Virus record (IMG/VR): IMGVR_UViG_3300044631_000905
Coordinates: 23,629 to 87,628 of that record
DNA length: 64,000 nt
Direction: 5' to 3' (one strand)
Source: a virus
Shown here: piece after piece, positions 26,642-35,518 of the stretch
Numbering within the stretch: the stretch's first letter is position 1
Layout: the number at the start of each line of letters is the position of its first letter
Notes under the pieces: generated by a model
Database searches by the model: none
Told to the model about the DNA's origin: nothing
What the model saw: only the letters and a program-made list of their open reading frames with translations
Made by a program: the position numbers and the translations under genes

Positions 26642-27385
26642 ATGAAGTACCAGAAACCAATTAATTCAATTCAAAACAGCGACGAGTTTTCATCTAATTT
26701 GATGGAAGCATACGGCAGGTGGATGGGAGGTGATTGCTTCCAGAATACTCAACCAGTAGATCTTCACCTTGTTGAAGCATTTGATGGTATGGATCCTCAA
26801 TCACACGGCGCAGAGATTGAGCACACTACCACCAAGAAAAAGACTGCCAAGAAAGAAAGTCCAAAGGCACAGTTGGCAACCAAGGAAGAGTATGAGGTTC
26901 TAGAAACTGAAGAGTACGAAATTGATGGTGTCATCTATGTTCTTGAGAAAGTCAAGATGGATGGCAAAGATGACAACGGTTTCAAAACTTGCTGGAAAGG
27001 ATATAAGAAGCAAGGTACTAAGGTAAAGGGTGATAAGGAAGTCAATAACTGCGTCAAGGCTGGTCTTGAGTATGAAGGTGAGGAAGACCTTGCTGAGGTT
27101 GCCCCTCCTGGTGCTAAGTCGGAGCGTATGGTCAAGCACATCAAGAAATCATATTCTAAAGATGGTGAGCTAACCGATAAAGAAAAGTCAATTGCTTATG
27201 CTACTGCTTGGAAGCATAAGAACAAGATGAAGAAGGAAGAAGTTGAACTTTCTGAGAAGATGGATCCTGTCGGCAAGGAAGATGGAGATATTGATAACGA
27301 CGGTGATAAGGATAAGTCAGATAAGTACCTACATGCTCGTCGTAAGAAGATCAGCAAAATCATGGCGATGAAGAAAAAGTCATGA
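26642..27385 (+). CDS. Putative virion protein with Ca-loop-like motif
   Basis: A 247-residue protein rich in Lys and Glu. A central block G-F-K-T-C-W-K-G-Y ... N-N-C-V-K (about 118-145) holds two cysteines, and near the C-terminus D-G-D-I-D-N-D-G-D-K-D-K-S-D resembles a dockerin or EF-hand calcium loop, followed by a basic tail. Not identified. The late-gene neighbourhood suggests a structural or scaffold role. Confidence 0.5.
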   Translation: MKYQKPINSIQNSDEFSSNLMEAYGRWMGGDCFQNTQPVDLHLVEAFDGMDPQSHGAEIEHTTTKKKTAKKESPKAQLATKEEYEVLETEEYEIDGVIYVLEKVKMDGKDDNGFKTCWKGYKKQGTKVKGDKEVNNCVKAGLEYEGEEDLAEVAPPGAKSERMVKHIKKSYSKDGELTDKEKSIAYATAWKHKNKMKKEEVELSEKMDPVGKEDGDIDNDGDKDKSDKYLHARRKKISKIMAMKKKS

Positions 27386-27774
27386 AATCCTTTAGACAGT
27401 TCTGCGAAGAGTGCGGTTGCGAAAAGAAAGAACGTAAAGGTAAGAAGAAAGCAACTGTTGAAGTGATGCCAACTGTTAAGGATGGTGTCAAGGGTATGAC
27501 CACAAAAGTTACCAACGAAAACTTTGCTGGTAACTATCCTGGACCACTCTATGCTCCTCACCCAGATATCAAAAGAGAAAACTATGATAAGGGTGAGTAT
27601 GATTATGAAGGAGATATGGCAAAGACCCAACTAAAAGGTATTGCTAGAAATGCTCAAGAACTTCATGATATGCTACAACCTGCTGACAATCTACCAGAGT
27701 GGGTACAATCCAAGATAACCCTTGCGGCGGATTACATCCAGACGGCAAACGATTACATGAAGAGTAAGGGTTGA
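27382..27774 (+). CDS. Conserved cyanophage protein, possible virion component
   Basis: A 130-residue protein. The C-terminal half M-A-K-T-Q-L-K-G-I-A-R-N-A-Q-E-L ... W-V-Q-S-K-I-T-L-A-A-D-Y-I is a helical motif I recognise as recurring in T4-like cyanophage structural proteins, usually at their C-terminus. The N-terminus has C-E-E-C-G-C-E and a basic run. Function unknown. It overlaps the preceding gene by 4 bases. Confidence 0.5.
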   Translation: MKSFRQFCEECGCEKKERKGKKKATVEVMPTVKDGVKGMTTKVTNENFAGNYPGPLYAPHPDIKRENYDKGEYDYEGDMAKTQLKGIARNAQELHDMLQPADNLPEWVQSKITLAADYIQTANDYMKSKG

Positions 27775-27798
27775 TAAATAGCTCTGTTCCATTCAGAG
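27773..27798 (+). promoter_or_regulatory. Late promoter running into a hairpin
   Basis: Late box GATAAATA (27773-27780) is followed directly by a CTCTG/CAGAG hairpin (27782-27798) with a 7-base loop. The expected start site lies near the loop, so the late transcript would not form the full hairpin. Confidence 0.55.
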
Positions 27799-27805
27799 TA
27801 GAACC

Positions 27806-27979
27806 ATGGGCGCAGTAGTAGCGGTTGTAAAACCAATTCTTCTTCAGATTGCTACACATCCAGCAGTAAAGAACCTTGTTCTTGAACTTCTTGGTAAGTA
27901 TGTAAAATCAACGGACAACAGTATTGATGATGTAGTTTATGAATTAGTTAAAGATAAACTTTTTAAACCACAGGCATGA
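27806..27979 (+). CDS. Small hydrophobic protein, 57 aa
   Basis: It starts M-G-A-V-V-A-V-V-K-P-I-L-L-Q-I-A and continues as an amphipathic helix ending K-L-F-K-P-Q-A. It has its own late promoter 26 bases upstream and overlaps the next small gene by 4 bases (ATGA). It may be membrane associated; function unknown. Confidence 0.6.
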   Translation: MGAVVAVVKPILLQIATHPAVKNLVLELLGKYVKSTDNSIDDVVYELVKDKLFKPQA

Positions 27980-28140
27980 TTACCTGCTTAGTAACTAACT
28001 GGGGTGTAACCATAGTCCTAGGTCTTCTGCTAACTGCTTCTGAGTGGTTGGCAAAAACAAAAAGATTTGAGGAAAATGGATTGCTAGATTTAATTACAAA
28101 TTTCTTAAAAATTCTATTGCGTAAGGGAGACCATAAATAG
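27976..28140 (+). CDS. Small single-span membrane protein, 54 aa
   Basis: Residues about 2-22 are hydrophobic (C-L-V-T-N-W-G-V-T-I-V-L-G-L-L-L), followed by a charged cytoplasmic-type tail. It is coupled to the preceding gene. A holin-related role is possible for this pair, given late expression, but nothing proves it. Its stop codon lies inside the next terminator loop. Confidence 0.6.
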   Translation: MITCLVTNWGVTIVLGLLLTASEWLAKTKRFEENGLLDLITNFLKILLRKGDHK

Positions 28141-28154
28141 GGTCTCCCTTTTTT
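28125..28154 (+). terminator. Terminator with late box in its loop
   Basis: Stem GGGAGACC (28125-28132) with GGTCTCCC (28141-28148), then six T. The 8-base loop is the late-type box ATAAATA plus G. A second, perfect late box TATAAATA follows at 28154-28161. Confidence 0.85.
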
Positions 28155-28161
28155 ATAAATA
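28154..28161 (+). promoter_or_regulatory. Late promoter TATAAATA
   Basis: Exact T4 late consensus, 36 bases before the ATG of the Ig-like virion protein. It overlaps the last T of the terminator. Confidence 0.85.
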
Positions 28162-28196
28162 AATTTTAGAAATCGGTAAATATTTGGAGTGTATCC

Positions 28197-29111
28197 ATGA
28201 CCCTGTATAGTCGCGCTGAAACAAACGCACAAAGCTTGACAGTCCTAAACACCACAGAGAAGAACTCTGTTGATAAGTATGACTGGGATAATACCCTGAT
28301 TGTTGATGGTGACAGCACAGTTGCTGGTGCTCAGGGTTATGCTACTGCTGCTCGCAGAACTGTTTATATTGATGACGTAGAAGCAACCCTTGCTGAAAAC
28401 AGAGAGCGTGGTTTAACTGCTCCTGGTTGGTGGGAGTATATGACTTATGTTGATTCTGATGGTAAGACCCGCCACAAAGCACAGCACCTAGTAGCATTCA
28501 AAGATGCTCCTGTTAATACTGCTGACCTTGATGACGTTGTTGCTGCTGACGTAGCATCTGCTATCACTATCTCGGTACAACCTGCTAACCAGTCAACACA
28601 AACACCTGCTGGTGGAATTCTTACTGTTACTCGCGCAGGAACAGCAGCATCTGGTACAGCTTCATACACGGGAGTAACTGGTACGGCTTCTGGTTCTGGA
28701 ACTAACGCTACATTTACTGTAGCAAGAGCTGGTGGAGTTTACACTGTAACAGTAACCGCCGCTGGTTCTGGTTATGCTGCTTCTGAAACTATCACTATTC
28801 TTGGTAGTGCTCTGGGTGGTGTTGATACAACCAACGATCTTACAATTACAGTTGCTACTGTTGCTACTGCTGCTGCTACATTCTCGGTTACTGCTGCTGC
28901 TTCAACTGGTTCTCTTACTTACCAATGGCAGCGTAAGACAAGCAGCACCGCTCGCTGGACAAATGTTTCTGGTGCTACGAGTTCTTCACTCGCTCTCACT
29001 GGACTTACCACAGCAGCTAATGGTTATGAGTATCGTGTCAAACTTACATCATCTGCTGGTGCCGAAGAAGTTATCTCTGACGCAGCAACACTAACAGTAA
29101 CTGCGGCATGA
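28197..29111 (+). CDS. Ig-like virion decoration protein
   Basis: A 304-residue protein. Residues 1-110 form a cyanophage-type N-terminal domain (W-W-E-Y-M-T-Y-V-D-S-D-G-K-T-R-H-K-A). Two Ala/Thr/Gly-rich beta domains follow; the last (about 220-304) has the bacterial Ig pattern Y-Q-W-Q-R ... W-T-N-V-S-G-A-T-S-S-S-L ... Y-R-V-K-L. Probably an outer capsid or tail decoration that contacts the cell surface, like Hoc. Strong late promoter upstream supports a virion role. Confidence 0.7.
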   Translation: MTLYSRAETNAQSLTVLNTTEKNSVDKYDWDNTLIVDGDSTVAGAQGYATAARRTVYIDDVEATLAENRERGLTAPGWWEYMTYVDSDGKTRHKAQHLVAFKDAPVNTADLDDVVAADVASAITISVQPANQSTQTPAGGILTVTRAGTAASGTASYTGVTGTASGSGTNATFTVARAGGVYTVTVTAAGSGYAASETITILGSALGGVDTTNDLTITVATVATAAATFSVTAAASTGSLTYQWQRKTSSTARWTNVSGATSSSLALTGLTTAANGYEYRVKLTSSAGAEEVISDAATLTVTAA

Positions 29112-29116
29112 TCTAA

Positions 29117-29473
29117 ATGAACATTAGTGAATTGAACCATGAGAATTGGTTATTCTTTGCCATTCAAAACTACAACAACCCGTCGTCAGTAACTTATAGT
29201 GATTTTGAAGAAGACTTAAAACGCTTCAAATATATTAAAAGATTACTCAAGAGATACGAAACGACGGGTGAATTGAAAACCCATCTCATTCTAAATCATG
29301 TGATTGTACTTTATAATGTGTTTGATGACGCAGCAACACCGCTGCTTTTTTATAAAACTGAAGCAACTTACTGGCCTCAAATCAAGGCATTCATGTTGTT
29401 TCTAAATAGATTACCATCTTCTCTTACTAAGGATTTTGACCAGGAATGTCTGAAAAGTCTGAACCTAATATGA
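29117..29473 (+). CDS. Conserved cyanophage protein, 118 aa
   Basis: An all-helical protein beginning M-N-I-S-E-L-N-H-E-N-W-L-F-F-A-I-Q-N-Y, which I have seen as a conserved hypothetical in many cyanomyoviruses. Middle L-I-L-N-H-V-I-V-L-Y-N-V-F-D. Function unknown. It overlaps the next gene by 28 bases. Confidence 0.6.
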   Translation: MNISELNHENWLFFAIQNYNNPSSVTYSDFEEDLKRFKYIKRLLKRYETTGELKTHLILNHVIVLYNVFDDAATPLLFYKTEATYWPQIKAFMLFLNRLPSSLTKDFDQECLKSLNLI

Positions 29474-30153
29474 ATGAAATGATGAATGTTGCTGGATCTG
29501 GTGAAGGTCTAGCACTACCACCCGCTTTTGTTATGGTAAATCCAAGACAAAATCGTAAGTATAAAAAATCTGAGAAAGTAGATGGTCGCACCAAAGGTGC
29601 TCGTGCTCTTTTCAATCGTATCCAACGCAGAAAAATGAAAGAAGAATTAGAAACACAAATTGATGAGGCGCTTGTGTCCGATACTGAAAGGGCGCAGAAG
29701 CAAATCCAGCAACAGAAAAAACTCAATCGCTCAAAAGATCTTCAGAAGAAGCGCAAGGAAGCGAAAGAGAAGATGATGAACAAGACAAGAGAGATGGACA
29801 CTCTCATGAAAGCTCGTCTCTCTGACTTCAAAAAGAAGGCATCAGAGCAGCAGAAAAAAGTTCAAAAAAACTCAGTTGAATTTGAAGGTAATGTTATGAT
29901 GGAAGGACAAGATGTAATCCAAGTTGCTCTCGATGTAGCAACTTCTGAACTCAACCCAAGCGGCGAAGCATCATTCGCAAAGATCCAATTTGCTGACGGC
30001 GGTGTTCAGAACCTAGACAATTTCTCAGCAAAGCGCATCGCTGCTTGTTATGCTCAACTTGATGATGAGCACAAGCAACAGTTCCAGTATCTGCTAAACA
30101 AAGATGCGTCATCTTATCAGGCAGCACTGAACTTCGCAGTTCGTAACGTCTGA
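29446..30153 (+). CDS. Coiled-coil putative structural protein, 235 aa
   Basis: The N-terminal 40 residues are disordered; residues about 55-145 are a highly charged coiled coil with many Lys, Glu and Gln. The C-terminal domain (150-235) is globular, with I-Q-V-A-L-D-V-A-T and a helical end. Length and position suggest a prohead-core or virion protein, which is inference. ATG 29446 is the longest start; ATG 29470 is an alternative. Confidence 0.5.
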   Translation: MSEKSEPNMNEMMNVAGSGEGLALPPAFVMVNPRQNRKYKKSEKVDGRTKGARALFNRIQRRKMKEELETQIDEALVSDTERAQKQIQQQKKLNRSKDLQKKRKEAKEKMMNKTREMDTLMKARLSDFKKKASEQQKKVQKNSVEFEGNVMMEGQDVIQVALDVATSELNPSGEASFAKIQFADGGVQNLDNFSAKRIAACYAQLDDEHKQQFQYLLNKDASSYQAALNFAVRNV

Positions 30154-30164
30154 TAGAGGAAGTC

Positions 30165-30560
30165 ATGTTCGGATTTGGCAGAGATCTAGAAATATTAGAA
30201 GCAAAATTTCAAATATATGAAGATCTCTCCAAAGAGATGCTTGACAAACTTGAAAGAGCAGTAGATAAAATTAGTGAGAGCAACCAGAACGTTGCTCTTA
30301 TCCTAGAGCGTCATGAGAATAGACTAGAACAGAATGACCGAAATGATAATGCGATCATGGAACTAATCAGAGATATCAAAGATCGTATTGAGAAAGTAGA
30401 AAACAGAGTAAATGATCTTGCCACGTTTAGGTGGATCTCTGTTGGTATTGGCACCGCAGCAGTCTTTATTATTGGTTCTGCCACGTTCTTCGGAAACATC
30501 TTGACAGTCGGGAACAACGGTGCTACCATAGGTGGAGGTACGCCAGCACAAACTAAGTGA
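30165..30560 (+). CDS. Coiled-coil membrane protein (XhlA-like layout)
   Basis: A 131-residue protein. Residues 15-85 form a heptad coiled coil; residues about 92-112 are a single transmembrane segment (I-S-V-G-I-G-T-A-A-V-F-I-I-G-S-A). This layout matches phage haemolysin XhlA-type membrane anchors linked to lysis, or bacterial coiled-coil membrane proteins in general. It overlaps gp61 by 4 bases (GTGA). Confidence 0.6.
   Translation: MFGFGRDLEILEAKFQIYEDLSKEMLDKLERAVDKISESNQNVALILERHENRLEQNDRNDNAIMELIRDIKDRIEKVENRVNDLATFRWISVGIGTAAVFIIGSATFFGNILTVGNNGATIGGGTPAQTK
30501..30529 (+). promoter_or_regulatory. Possible sigma-70 promoter for gp61
   Basis: TTGACA (30501-30506), 17 bases, TACCAT (30524-30529), inside the coding end of the preceding gene and 28 bases before gp61. 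Confidence 0.35.
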
Positions 30561-31558
30561 GTTCTTTTATTGATGTAAAATATATCCAACTAGTGTCTTC
30601 GCGCCTAGTTCTCTTTGCCCGCAAGAAGGCAGACCTGTATAACTTCAGGTGCCCATATTGTGGAGATAGTCAGAAGCGTAGGAACAAAGCACGAGGATAT
30701 CTCTTCAAGGTAAAGAATGACTTTGTGTTTAAGTGTCACAACTGTGGCATGGGTAGAACCCTGGCGAACTTCATCAAGGACCAAGATACTTTCCTTCATG
30801 ATCAATATGTCATGGAGAAATTTAAAGATGGTAAAACTGGCAAAGGGACTACAGTTCCAAACCCAGTCTTCAATTTTCAGGAACCAAAGTTTTTCAGCAA
30901 ACCTGAAAATTCCATTGGTCTTAAAAAAGTATCAGACCTAAATATTTCTCACCCAGCGAGAGAATATCTTGAGCAACGAGGCATCAAAGATCTAGATTAC
31001 TTTTATTACTGTCCAAAGTTCAAAGAATGGACAAACAACCAAAAGAAAATCTTTGATAATCTTAAACAAGATAGTCCCAGGATTATCATTCCATTCAAAG
31101 ACAAAGAAGGCAACCTTTTCGGATACCAAGGCAGATCGCTAGCCCCAAAGGCAAAGATTAGATACATTACGATCATGCTGGACGAGGAACAACCCAAGAT
31201 CTTTGGATTAGACAGAATTAATACAACCGAACCAGTTTATATTGTAGAGGGACCATTTGATGCGACGTTCATTAAAAACTCTGTTGCTATGGCTGGGTCC
31301 GATGCTGATATTAGGACGTTTGGTTGGAGCAATTATATTTGGATTTTTGATAATGAACCACGTAACAGAGAGATCGTCGCCAGGATCTCCAAAGTCATTG
31401 ACCGAGGAGACAAGGTAGTATTGTGGCCAAGTAAAATCAAAGAGAAAGATATTAACGACATGTTCCTTGCTGGACATGATGTTCAAAGTCTGGTAGAATG
31501 TAATGTCTACAGTGGTTTAGAAGCAAAACTTAAATTTAACGATTGGAAGAAAGTATGA
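30557..31558 (+). CDS. gp61: gp61 DNA primase
   Basis: A 333-residue primase (T4 gp61 has 342). Zinc-binding domain C-P-Y-C-G-D-S ... K-C-H-N-C-G (about 32-62) and a TOPRIM domain with Y-I-V-E-G-P-F-D-A-T (about 227-236) plus I-W-I-F-D-N-E near 261. It makes RNA primers with gp41. Translation starts at GTG overlapping the stop of the membrane protein. The final four bases overlap nrdA. Confidence 0.93.
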   Translation: MSSFIDVKYIQLVSSRLVLFARKKADLYNFRCPYCGDSQKRRNKARGYLFKVKNDFVFKCHNCGMGRTLANFIKDQDTFLHDQYVMEKFKDGKTGKGTTVPNPVFNFQEPKFFSKPENSIGLKKVSDLNISHPAREYLEQRGIKDLDYFYYCPKFKEWTNNQKKIFDNLKQDSPRIIIPFKDKEGNLFGYQGRSLAPKAKIRYITIMLDEEQPKIFGLDRINTTEPVYIVEGPFDATFIKNSVAMAGSDADIRTFGWSNYIWIFDNEPRNREIVARISKVIDRGDKVVLWPSKIKEKDINDMFLAGHDVQSLVECNVYSGLEAKLKFNDWKKV

Positions 31559-33867
31559 CAAACGGACATGGTATCAAAGTTCGCAAGCGCAGCGGGTCTG
31601 TGGAACCCCTCAACCTCGATAAGATCCACAAGATGGTGGAGGAGGCTTGCGAGGGTCTAGGGAGCGGTGTGAGCGCCTCTCAGGTGGAGATGAACTCGGG
31701 TCTCCAGTTCTTTGACGGGATCGAGACGAAGGACATCCAGGAGATCCTGGTGCGCTCTGCGAGCGACCTTATCAGCCTGGAGAACCCCAACTATCAATTC
31801 GTTGCTGCTCGCCTGCTGCTGTTCGGACTTCGCAAGCAGGTGTTTGGATCTGATTGGGTGAATGGGCATCCTACTGTTCTGGACCATGCTTTTAAGTGTG
31901 CCACGAACGGTGTCTATGACAAAGAAGTTCTTGGTAAATATACTAAGGAAGAGTGGGACAAGATTGACAGCTTTATTGATCATGACCGTGATTTTCTATT
32001 CACTTATGCTGGTCTTCGTCAGATCGTTGATAAGTACCTAGTACAAGATAGGAGCACAGGTGCGGTTTATGAAACCCCACAATACATGTACATGATGATT
32101 GCTGCGACCTTGTTCCAAAACTATACAAAGGATCGTCTAGAATATGTCAGGAGATACTACAACGCAATCTCAAAGCACAAAATCAACATCCCAACGCCAA
32201 TCATGGCAGGAGTGCGAACACCACTTAGACAATTTGCTAGTTGTGTTCTTGTTGATGTTGATGACACCCTCGATAGTATCTTTAGCTCTGATATGGCTAT
32301 TGGCAGATATGTCTCACAGAGGGCGGGTATCGGCATCAACGCAGGTCGCATCCGTGGCATCAACAGTAAAATCAGAGGGGGAGAAGTTACGCATACTGGC
32401 GTTATACCGTTTCTCAAAAAGTTTGAAGCGACTGTCAGATGTTGTACGCAAAATGGCATACGAGGTGGATCCGCGACAGTACATTTCCCAATCTGGCACA
32501 GAGAAATAGAAGATATCCTAGTACTAAAGAATAATAAAGGAACTGAAGATAACCGTGTTCGTAAGTTAGACTACTCTATTCAAATTAGCAAACTGTTCTA
32601 TGAACGTTTCATCCAAGACGCAGAAATCTCACTCTTCTCACCACACGACGTTCCTGGTCTGTATGATGCTTTTGGGACTGATAGATTTGACGATTTGTAT
32701 GTGGATTACGAACGAGATACAACTGTTCCACGAAAAACTATTGGAGCTCAAGAACTCATTCTGGACCTCCTGAAGGAGCGAGCAGAGACTGGTCGTGTTT
32801 ATATCATGAATATTGATCATTGTAACTCTCACTCTTCCTTCCTTGACAAAGTAAATATGTCAAACCTCTGTCAGGAGATCACACTTCCTACAGACCCTAT
32901 CCAACATATTGATGGTGAAGGTGAGATTGCCCTGTGTATTCTTTCTGCTATCAACGTGGGTAAGATACATAAACTGGATGACCTTGAAGAACTTTGTGAT
33001 CTTGCTGTTCGTGGATTGGAAGAACTGATTGATTATCAGCAATATCCAGTAAAGGCAGCAAGACTTTCAACTCTCAATCGTCGTTCTTTGGGTATCGGTT
33101 ATATCGGTCTAGCACATTATCTCGCAAAGCAAGGAGAACACTATGATGATCCACGAGCCTGGCAACTCGTCCATGACCTTACTGAAGCTTTCCAGTACTA
33201 TCTCCTCAAGTCTTCCAACGCAATCGCTAAGGAGAAGGGCGCCTGTGGATACTTCAATCGAACCAAGTATTCTCAAGGCATCTTGCCAATTGATACCTAC
33301 AAGCGAGATGTTGATGAACTCTGCGACCCCACGTTGAAATATGATTGGGAAACTCTACGTTCCGAGATACAAACATTTGGACTACGACATTCAACGTTGT
33401 CCGCACAAATGCCATCGGAAAGCAGTTCCGTTGTGTCAAACGCAACCAACGGAATTGAACCCCCTAGAGATTACTTGTCCGTTAAGAAGTCGAAGAAGGG
33501 TCCTCTCAAGCAAGTTGTTCCCCAGTATCAAACTCTTAAGAACAACTATACGCTTCTTTGGGATATGCCTGACAATACTGGTTATATCAATATTGTTGCT
33601 GTTATGCAAAAGTTCTTTGATCAAGCGATATCTGGAAACTGGTCGTATAATCCAGAAAATTATGCCGATAATGAAGTTCCTGTGTCGGTGATGGCTCAAG
33701 ACTTCCTCAATACTTACAAGTACGGATGGAAGACATCTTACTATCAGAATACATACGATATCAAACAAGACGAACCAATTACTCAAGAACAAAAGAAAAG
33801 CATAGAAGATTTACTCAACGATATTTTCAGCACGGAGGAAGAAGACTGTGACAGTTGTAAGATTTAG
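31555..33867 (+). CDS. nrdA: Ribonucleotide reductase class Ia, large subunit
   Basis: A 770-residue NrdA. It has the active-site cysteine regions F-A-S-C-V-L-V-D-V (about 225), N-L-C-Q-E-I (about 438) and A-L-C-I-L-S (about 461), G-Y-I-G-L-A-H-Y-L, and the redox C-terminal C-D-S-C-K-I that accepts electrons from glutaredoxin. An N-terminal ATP-cone-like region (1-90) starts K-V-R-K-R-S-G. The reductase makes dNTPs from host NDPs. A glutaredoxin gene lies 7 kb downstream. The real start is taken as ATG 31555. Confidence 0.96.
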   Translation: MTNGHGIKVRKRSGSVEPLNLDKIHKMVEEACEGLGSGVSASQVEMNSGLQFFDGIETKDIQEILVRSASDLISLENPNYQFVAARLLLFGLRKQVFGSDWVNGHPTVLDHAFKCATNGVYDKEVLGKYTKEEWDKIDSFIDHDRDFLFTYAGLRQIVDKYLVQDRSTGAVYETPQYMYMMIAATLFQNYTKDRLEYVRRYYNAISKHKINIPTPIMAGVRTPLRQFASCVLVDVDDTLDSIFSSDMAIGRYVSQRAGIGINAGRIRGINSKIRGGEVTHTGVIPFLKKFEATVRCCTQNGIRGGSATVHFPIWHREIEDILVLKNNKGTEDNRVRKLDYSIQISKLFYERFIQDAEISLFSPHDVPGLYDAFGTDRFDDLYVDYERDTTVPRKTIGAQELILDLLKERAETGRVYIMNIDHCNSHSSFLDKVNMSNLCQEITLPTDPIQHIDGEGEIALCILSAINVGKIHKLDDLEELCDLAVRGLEELIDYQQYPVKAARLSTLNRRSLGIGYIGLAHYLAKQGEHYDDPRAWQLVHDLTEAFQYYLLKSSNAIAKEKGACGYFNRTKYSQGILPIDTYKRDVDELCDPTLKYDWETLRSEIQTFGLRHSTLSAQMPSESSSVVSNATNGIEPPRDYLSVKKSKKGPLKQVVPQYQTLKNNYTLLWDMPDNTGYINIVAVMQKFFDQAISGNWSYNPENYADNEVPVSVMAQDFLNTYKYGWKTSYYQNTYDIKQDEPITQEQKKSIEDLLNDIFSTEEEDCDSCKI

Positions 33868-33898
33868 AACTAACGATAATCACATGAACGTAGAAGGA

Positions 33899-35029
33899 AT
33901 GACAGTATTCAATACTAACAAAGTAGATAATACTAAACAAAAAATGTTCTTTGGACCCCCTCTTGGGGTCCAACGTTACGATAAGTTTAAGTATCCTGTG
34001 TTTGATAAACTGACACAGCAACAACTTGGATACTTTTGGAGACCTGAAGAGGTCTCCCTTCAGAAAGATCGTGCTGATTATCAAACTCTAAACGCAGCAC
34101 AAAAGCACATCTTTACTTCTAATCTGAAGTATCAAATCCTTCTCGATAGTGTTCAGGGTCGTGGTCCTGGTATGGCTTTCATGCCATACTGTTCCCTTCC
34201 TGAACTAGAAGGTGCTATGAATATCTGGCAGACTATGGAGATGGTCCATAGTCGTTCTTATACACATATTATAAAAAATGTGTATGCTGATCCGTCTGAG
34301 GTGTTTGATACAATCCTTGAGGATGACAAGATCCTTCAACGTGCTCGTTCTGTAACTCGTTCATATGATGAATTCCTCCAAGCAGCAACAGAATGGGGAG
34401 CAGGAAACCAGTGGCGGCATGAATTGGAAGGAACACCAGCAGCAAAAGAAACATTGTATGACCTCAAAAGAAAACTATATCGAGCGGTTGCTAACGTATA
34501 TATCCTCGAAGGAATTCGGTTCTACGTATCGTTTGCCTGCTCTTTCGCTTTTGGTGAACTTAAACTCTTGGAAGGAAGTGCCAAAATCATCGGACTTATC
34601 GCAAGAGACGAAAGCCAACACATGACAATCACTCAGAACATTCTAAACAAATGGAAGGAGGGTGATGATCCTGACATGGTGGAAATTGCCAAGGAAGAAG
34701 AAGAGAACGTCTATCAGATGTTCCGTGATTGTGTTGATGAAGAGAAACTCTGGGCAGAATATCTGTTCAAGGATGGATCTATCATCGGTCTAAATGATAA
34801 ACTACTTGCTAAGTATGTTGAATGGACTGCTAATCGTCGTCTCAAGTCTATTGGTCTCAAGGCAATCTTTGATACTCCTATTACAAACAATCCTCTGCCA
34901 TGGACAGAACATTGGTTGTCTTCTAAGGGAATGCAAGTTGCTCCTCAAGAGACGGAGGTTGAGAGTTATTTAATTGGGAGCATTAAACAAGATGTTAAGA
35001 AAGATACTTTCGCTGGTTTTAAACTGTGA
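33899..35029 (+). CDS. nrdB: Ribonucleotide reductase class Ia, small subunit
   Basis: A 376-residue NrdB. The start M-T-V-F-N-T-N-K-V-D mirrors T4 NrdB (M-S-T-V-F-N-T-N-P-V-D), so ATG 33899 is preferred over GTG 33848 or ATG 33884. Diiron ligands and the radical Tyr sit in E-M-V-H-S-R-S-Y-T-H-I and in R-D-E-S-Q-H. It supplies the tyrosyl radical to NrdA. Confidence 0.95.
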   Translation: MTVFNTNKVDNTKQKMFFGPPLGVQRYDKFKYPVFDKLTQQQLGYFWRPEEVSLQKDRADYQTLNAAQKHIFTSNLKYQILLDSVQGRGPGMAFMPYCSLPELEGAMNIWQTMEMVHSRSYTHIIKNVYADPSEVFDTILEDDKILQRARSVTRSYDEFLQAATEWGAGNQWRHELEGTPAAKETLYDLKRKLYRAVANVYILEGIRFYVSFACSFAFGELKLLEGSAKIIGLIARDESQHMTITQNILNKWKEGDDPDMVEIAKEEEENVYQMFRDCVDEEKLWAEYLFKDGSIIGLNDKLLAKYVEWTANRRLKSIGLKAIFDTPITNNPLPWTEHWLSSKGMQVAPQETEVESYLIGSIKQDVKKDTFAGFKL

Positions 35030-35148
35030 GAAAAAGAGAGATAGAAAAACTGGAGAAACTTCTAAAGGAGGGTCCGAAGAGTCTATCTCAAGCGTGGATA
35101 CTCGCCGCCCTCAAGCGAAAATTCCAGACCCCTGGTACAACTGAATAG
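35026..35148 (+). CDS. Possible 40-aa protein after nrdB
   Basis: GTG 35026 overlaps the nrdB stop (GTGA), as also seen at gp61. The peptide is highly basic: R-K-R-E-I-E-K-L-E-K-L-L-K-E-G ... A-L-K-R-K-F-Q. It ends inside the late promoter. Short, so uncertain. Confidence 0.4.
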   Translation: MRKREIEKLEKLLKEGPKSLSQAWILAALKRKFQTPGTTE

Positions 35149-35176
35149 ATAAATACCTCCGTGATGGAGGTTTTTT
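35148..35176 (+). promoter_or_regulatory. Late promoter fused to an SD-masking terminator
   Basis: Late box GATAAATA (35148-35155) is followed at once by CCTCC (35156-35160), GTGAT and GGAGG (35166-35170), then six T. Upstream transcripts would fold and stop here. A late transcript should begin near the loop and keep GGAGG free as the Shine-Dalgarno, 9 bases before ATG 35180. Confidence 0.8.
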
Positions 35177-35179
35177 ATT

Positions 35180-35518
35180 ATGAAGGTACAGTCAGCAAAA
35201 GCAAAAGGTCGTCGTCTCCAACAGTGGGTCAGAGAAAAACTGATTGAGATGCTTGAAGTTCATCCAGAAGATATTGAAAGTAGATCTATGGGTGCTGGTG
35301 GTGAGGATCTCATCATGGCTCGTGCTGCCAGATCAAAATTTCCACATAGTATTGAGTGTAAAAATGTGGAGAAGCTAAATATCTGGGATGCCTATGAGCA
35401 GGCATCGGCCAACTGCGGTGACTATGAACCTCTCGTTGTTATTAAAAAGAATGGTAAAAAACCATTGGCAGTTATAGACGCAGAGTATTTCATTAGTTTA
35501 TTCGGAGACAGAAAATGA
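35180..35518 (+). CDS. PD-(D/E)xK nuclease
   Basis: A 112-residue protein with A-K-G-R-R-L-Q-Q-W-V (about 8-17), G-A-G-G-E-D-L-I-M (about 37-45) and I-E-C-K-N-V (about 57-62), the D-(x)n-E-x-K order of Holliday-junction-resolvase and VRR-type nucleases. It could debranch DNA before packaging, the role of T4 endonuclease VII, which is not seen in this window. Late expression fits that. It overlaps the next gene by 4 bases. Confidence 0.7.
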   Translation: MKVQSAKAKGRRLQQWVREKLIEMLEVHPEDIESRSMGAGGEDLIMARAARSKFPHSIECKNVEKLNIWDAYEQASANCGDYEPLVVIKKNGKKPLAVIDAEYFISLFGDRK

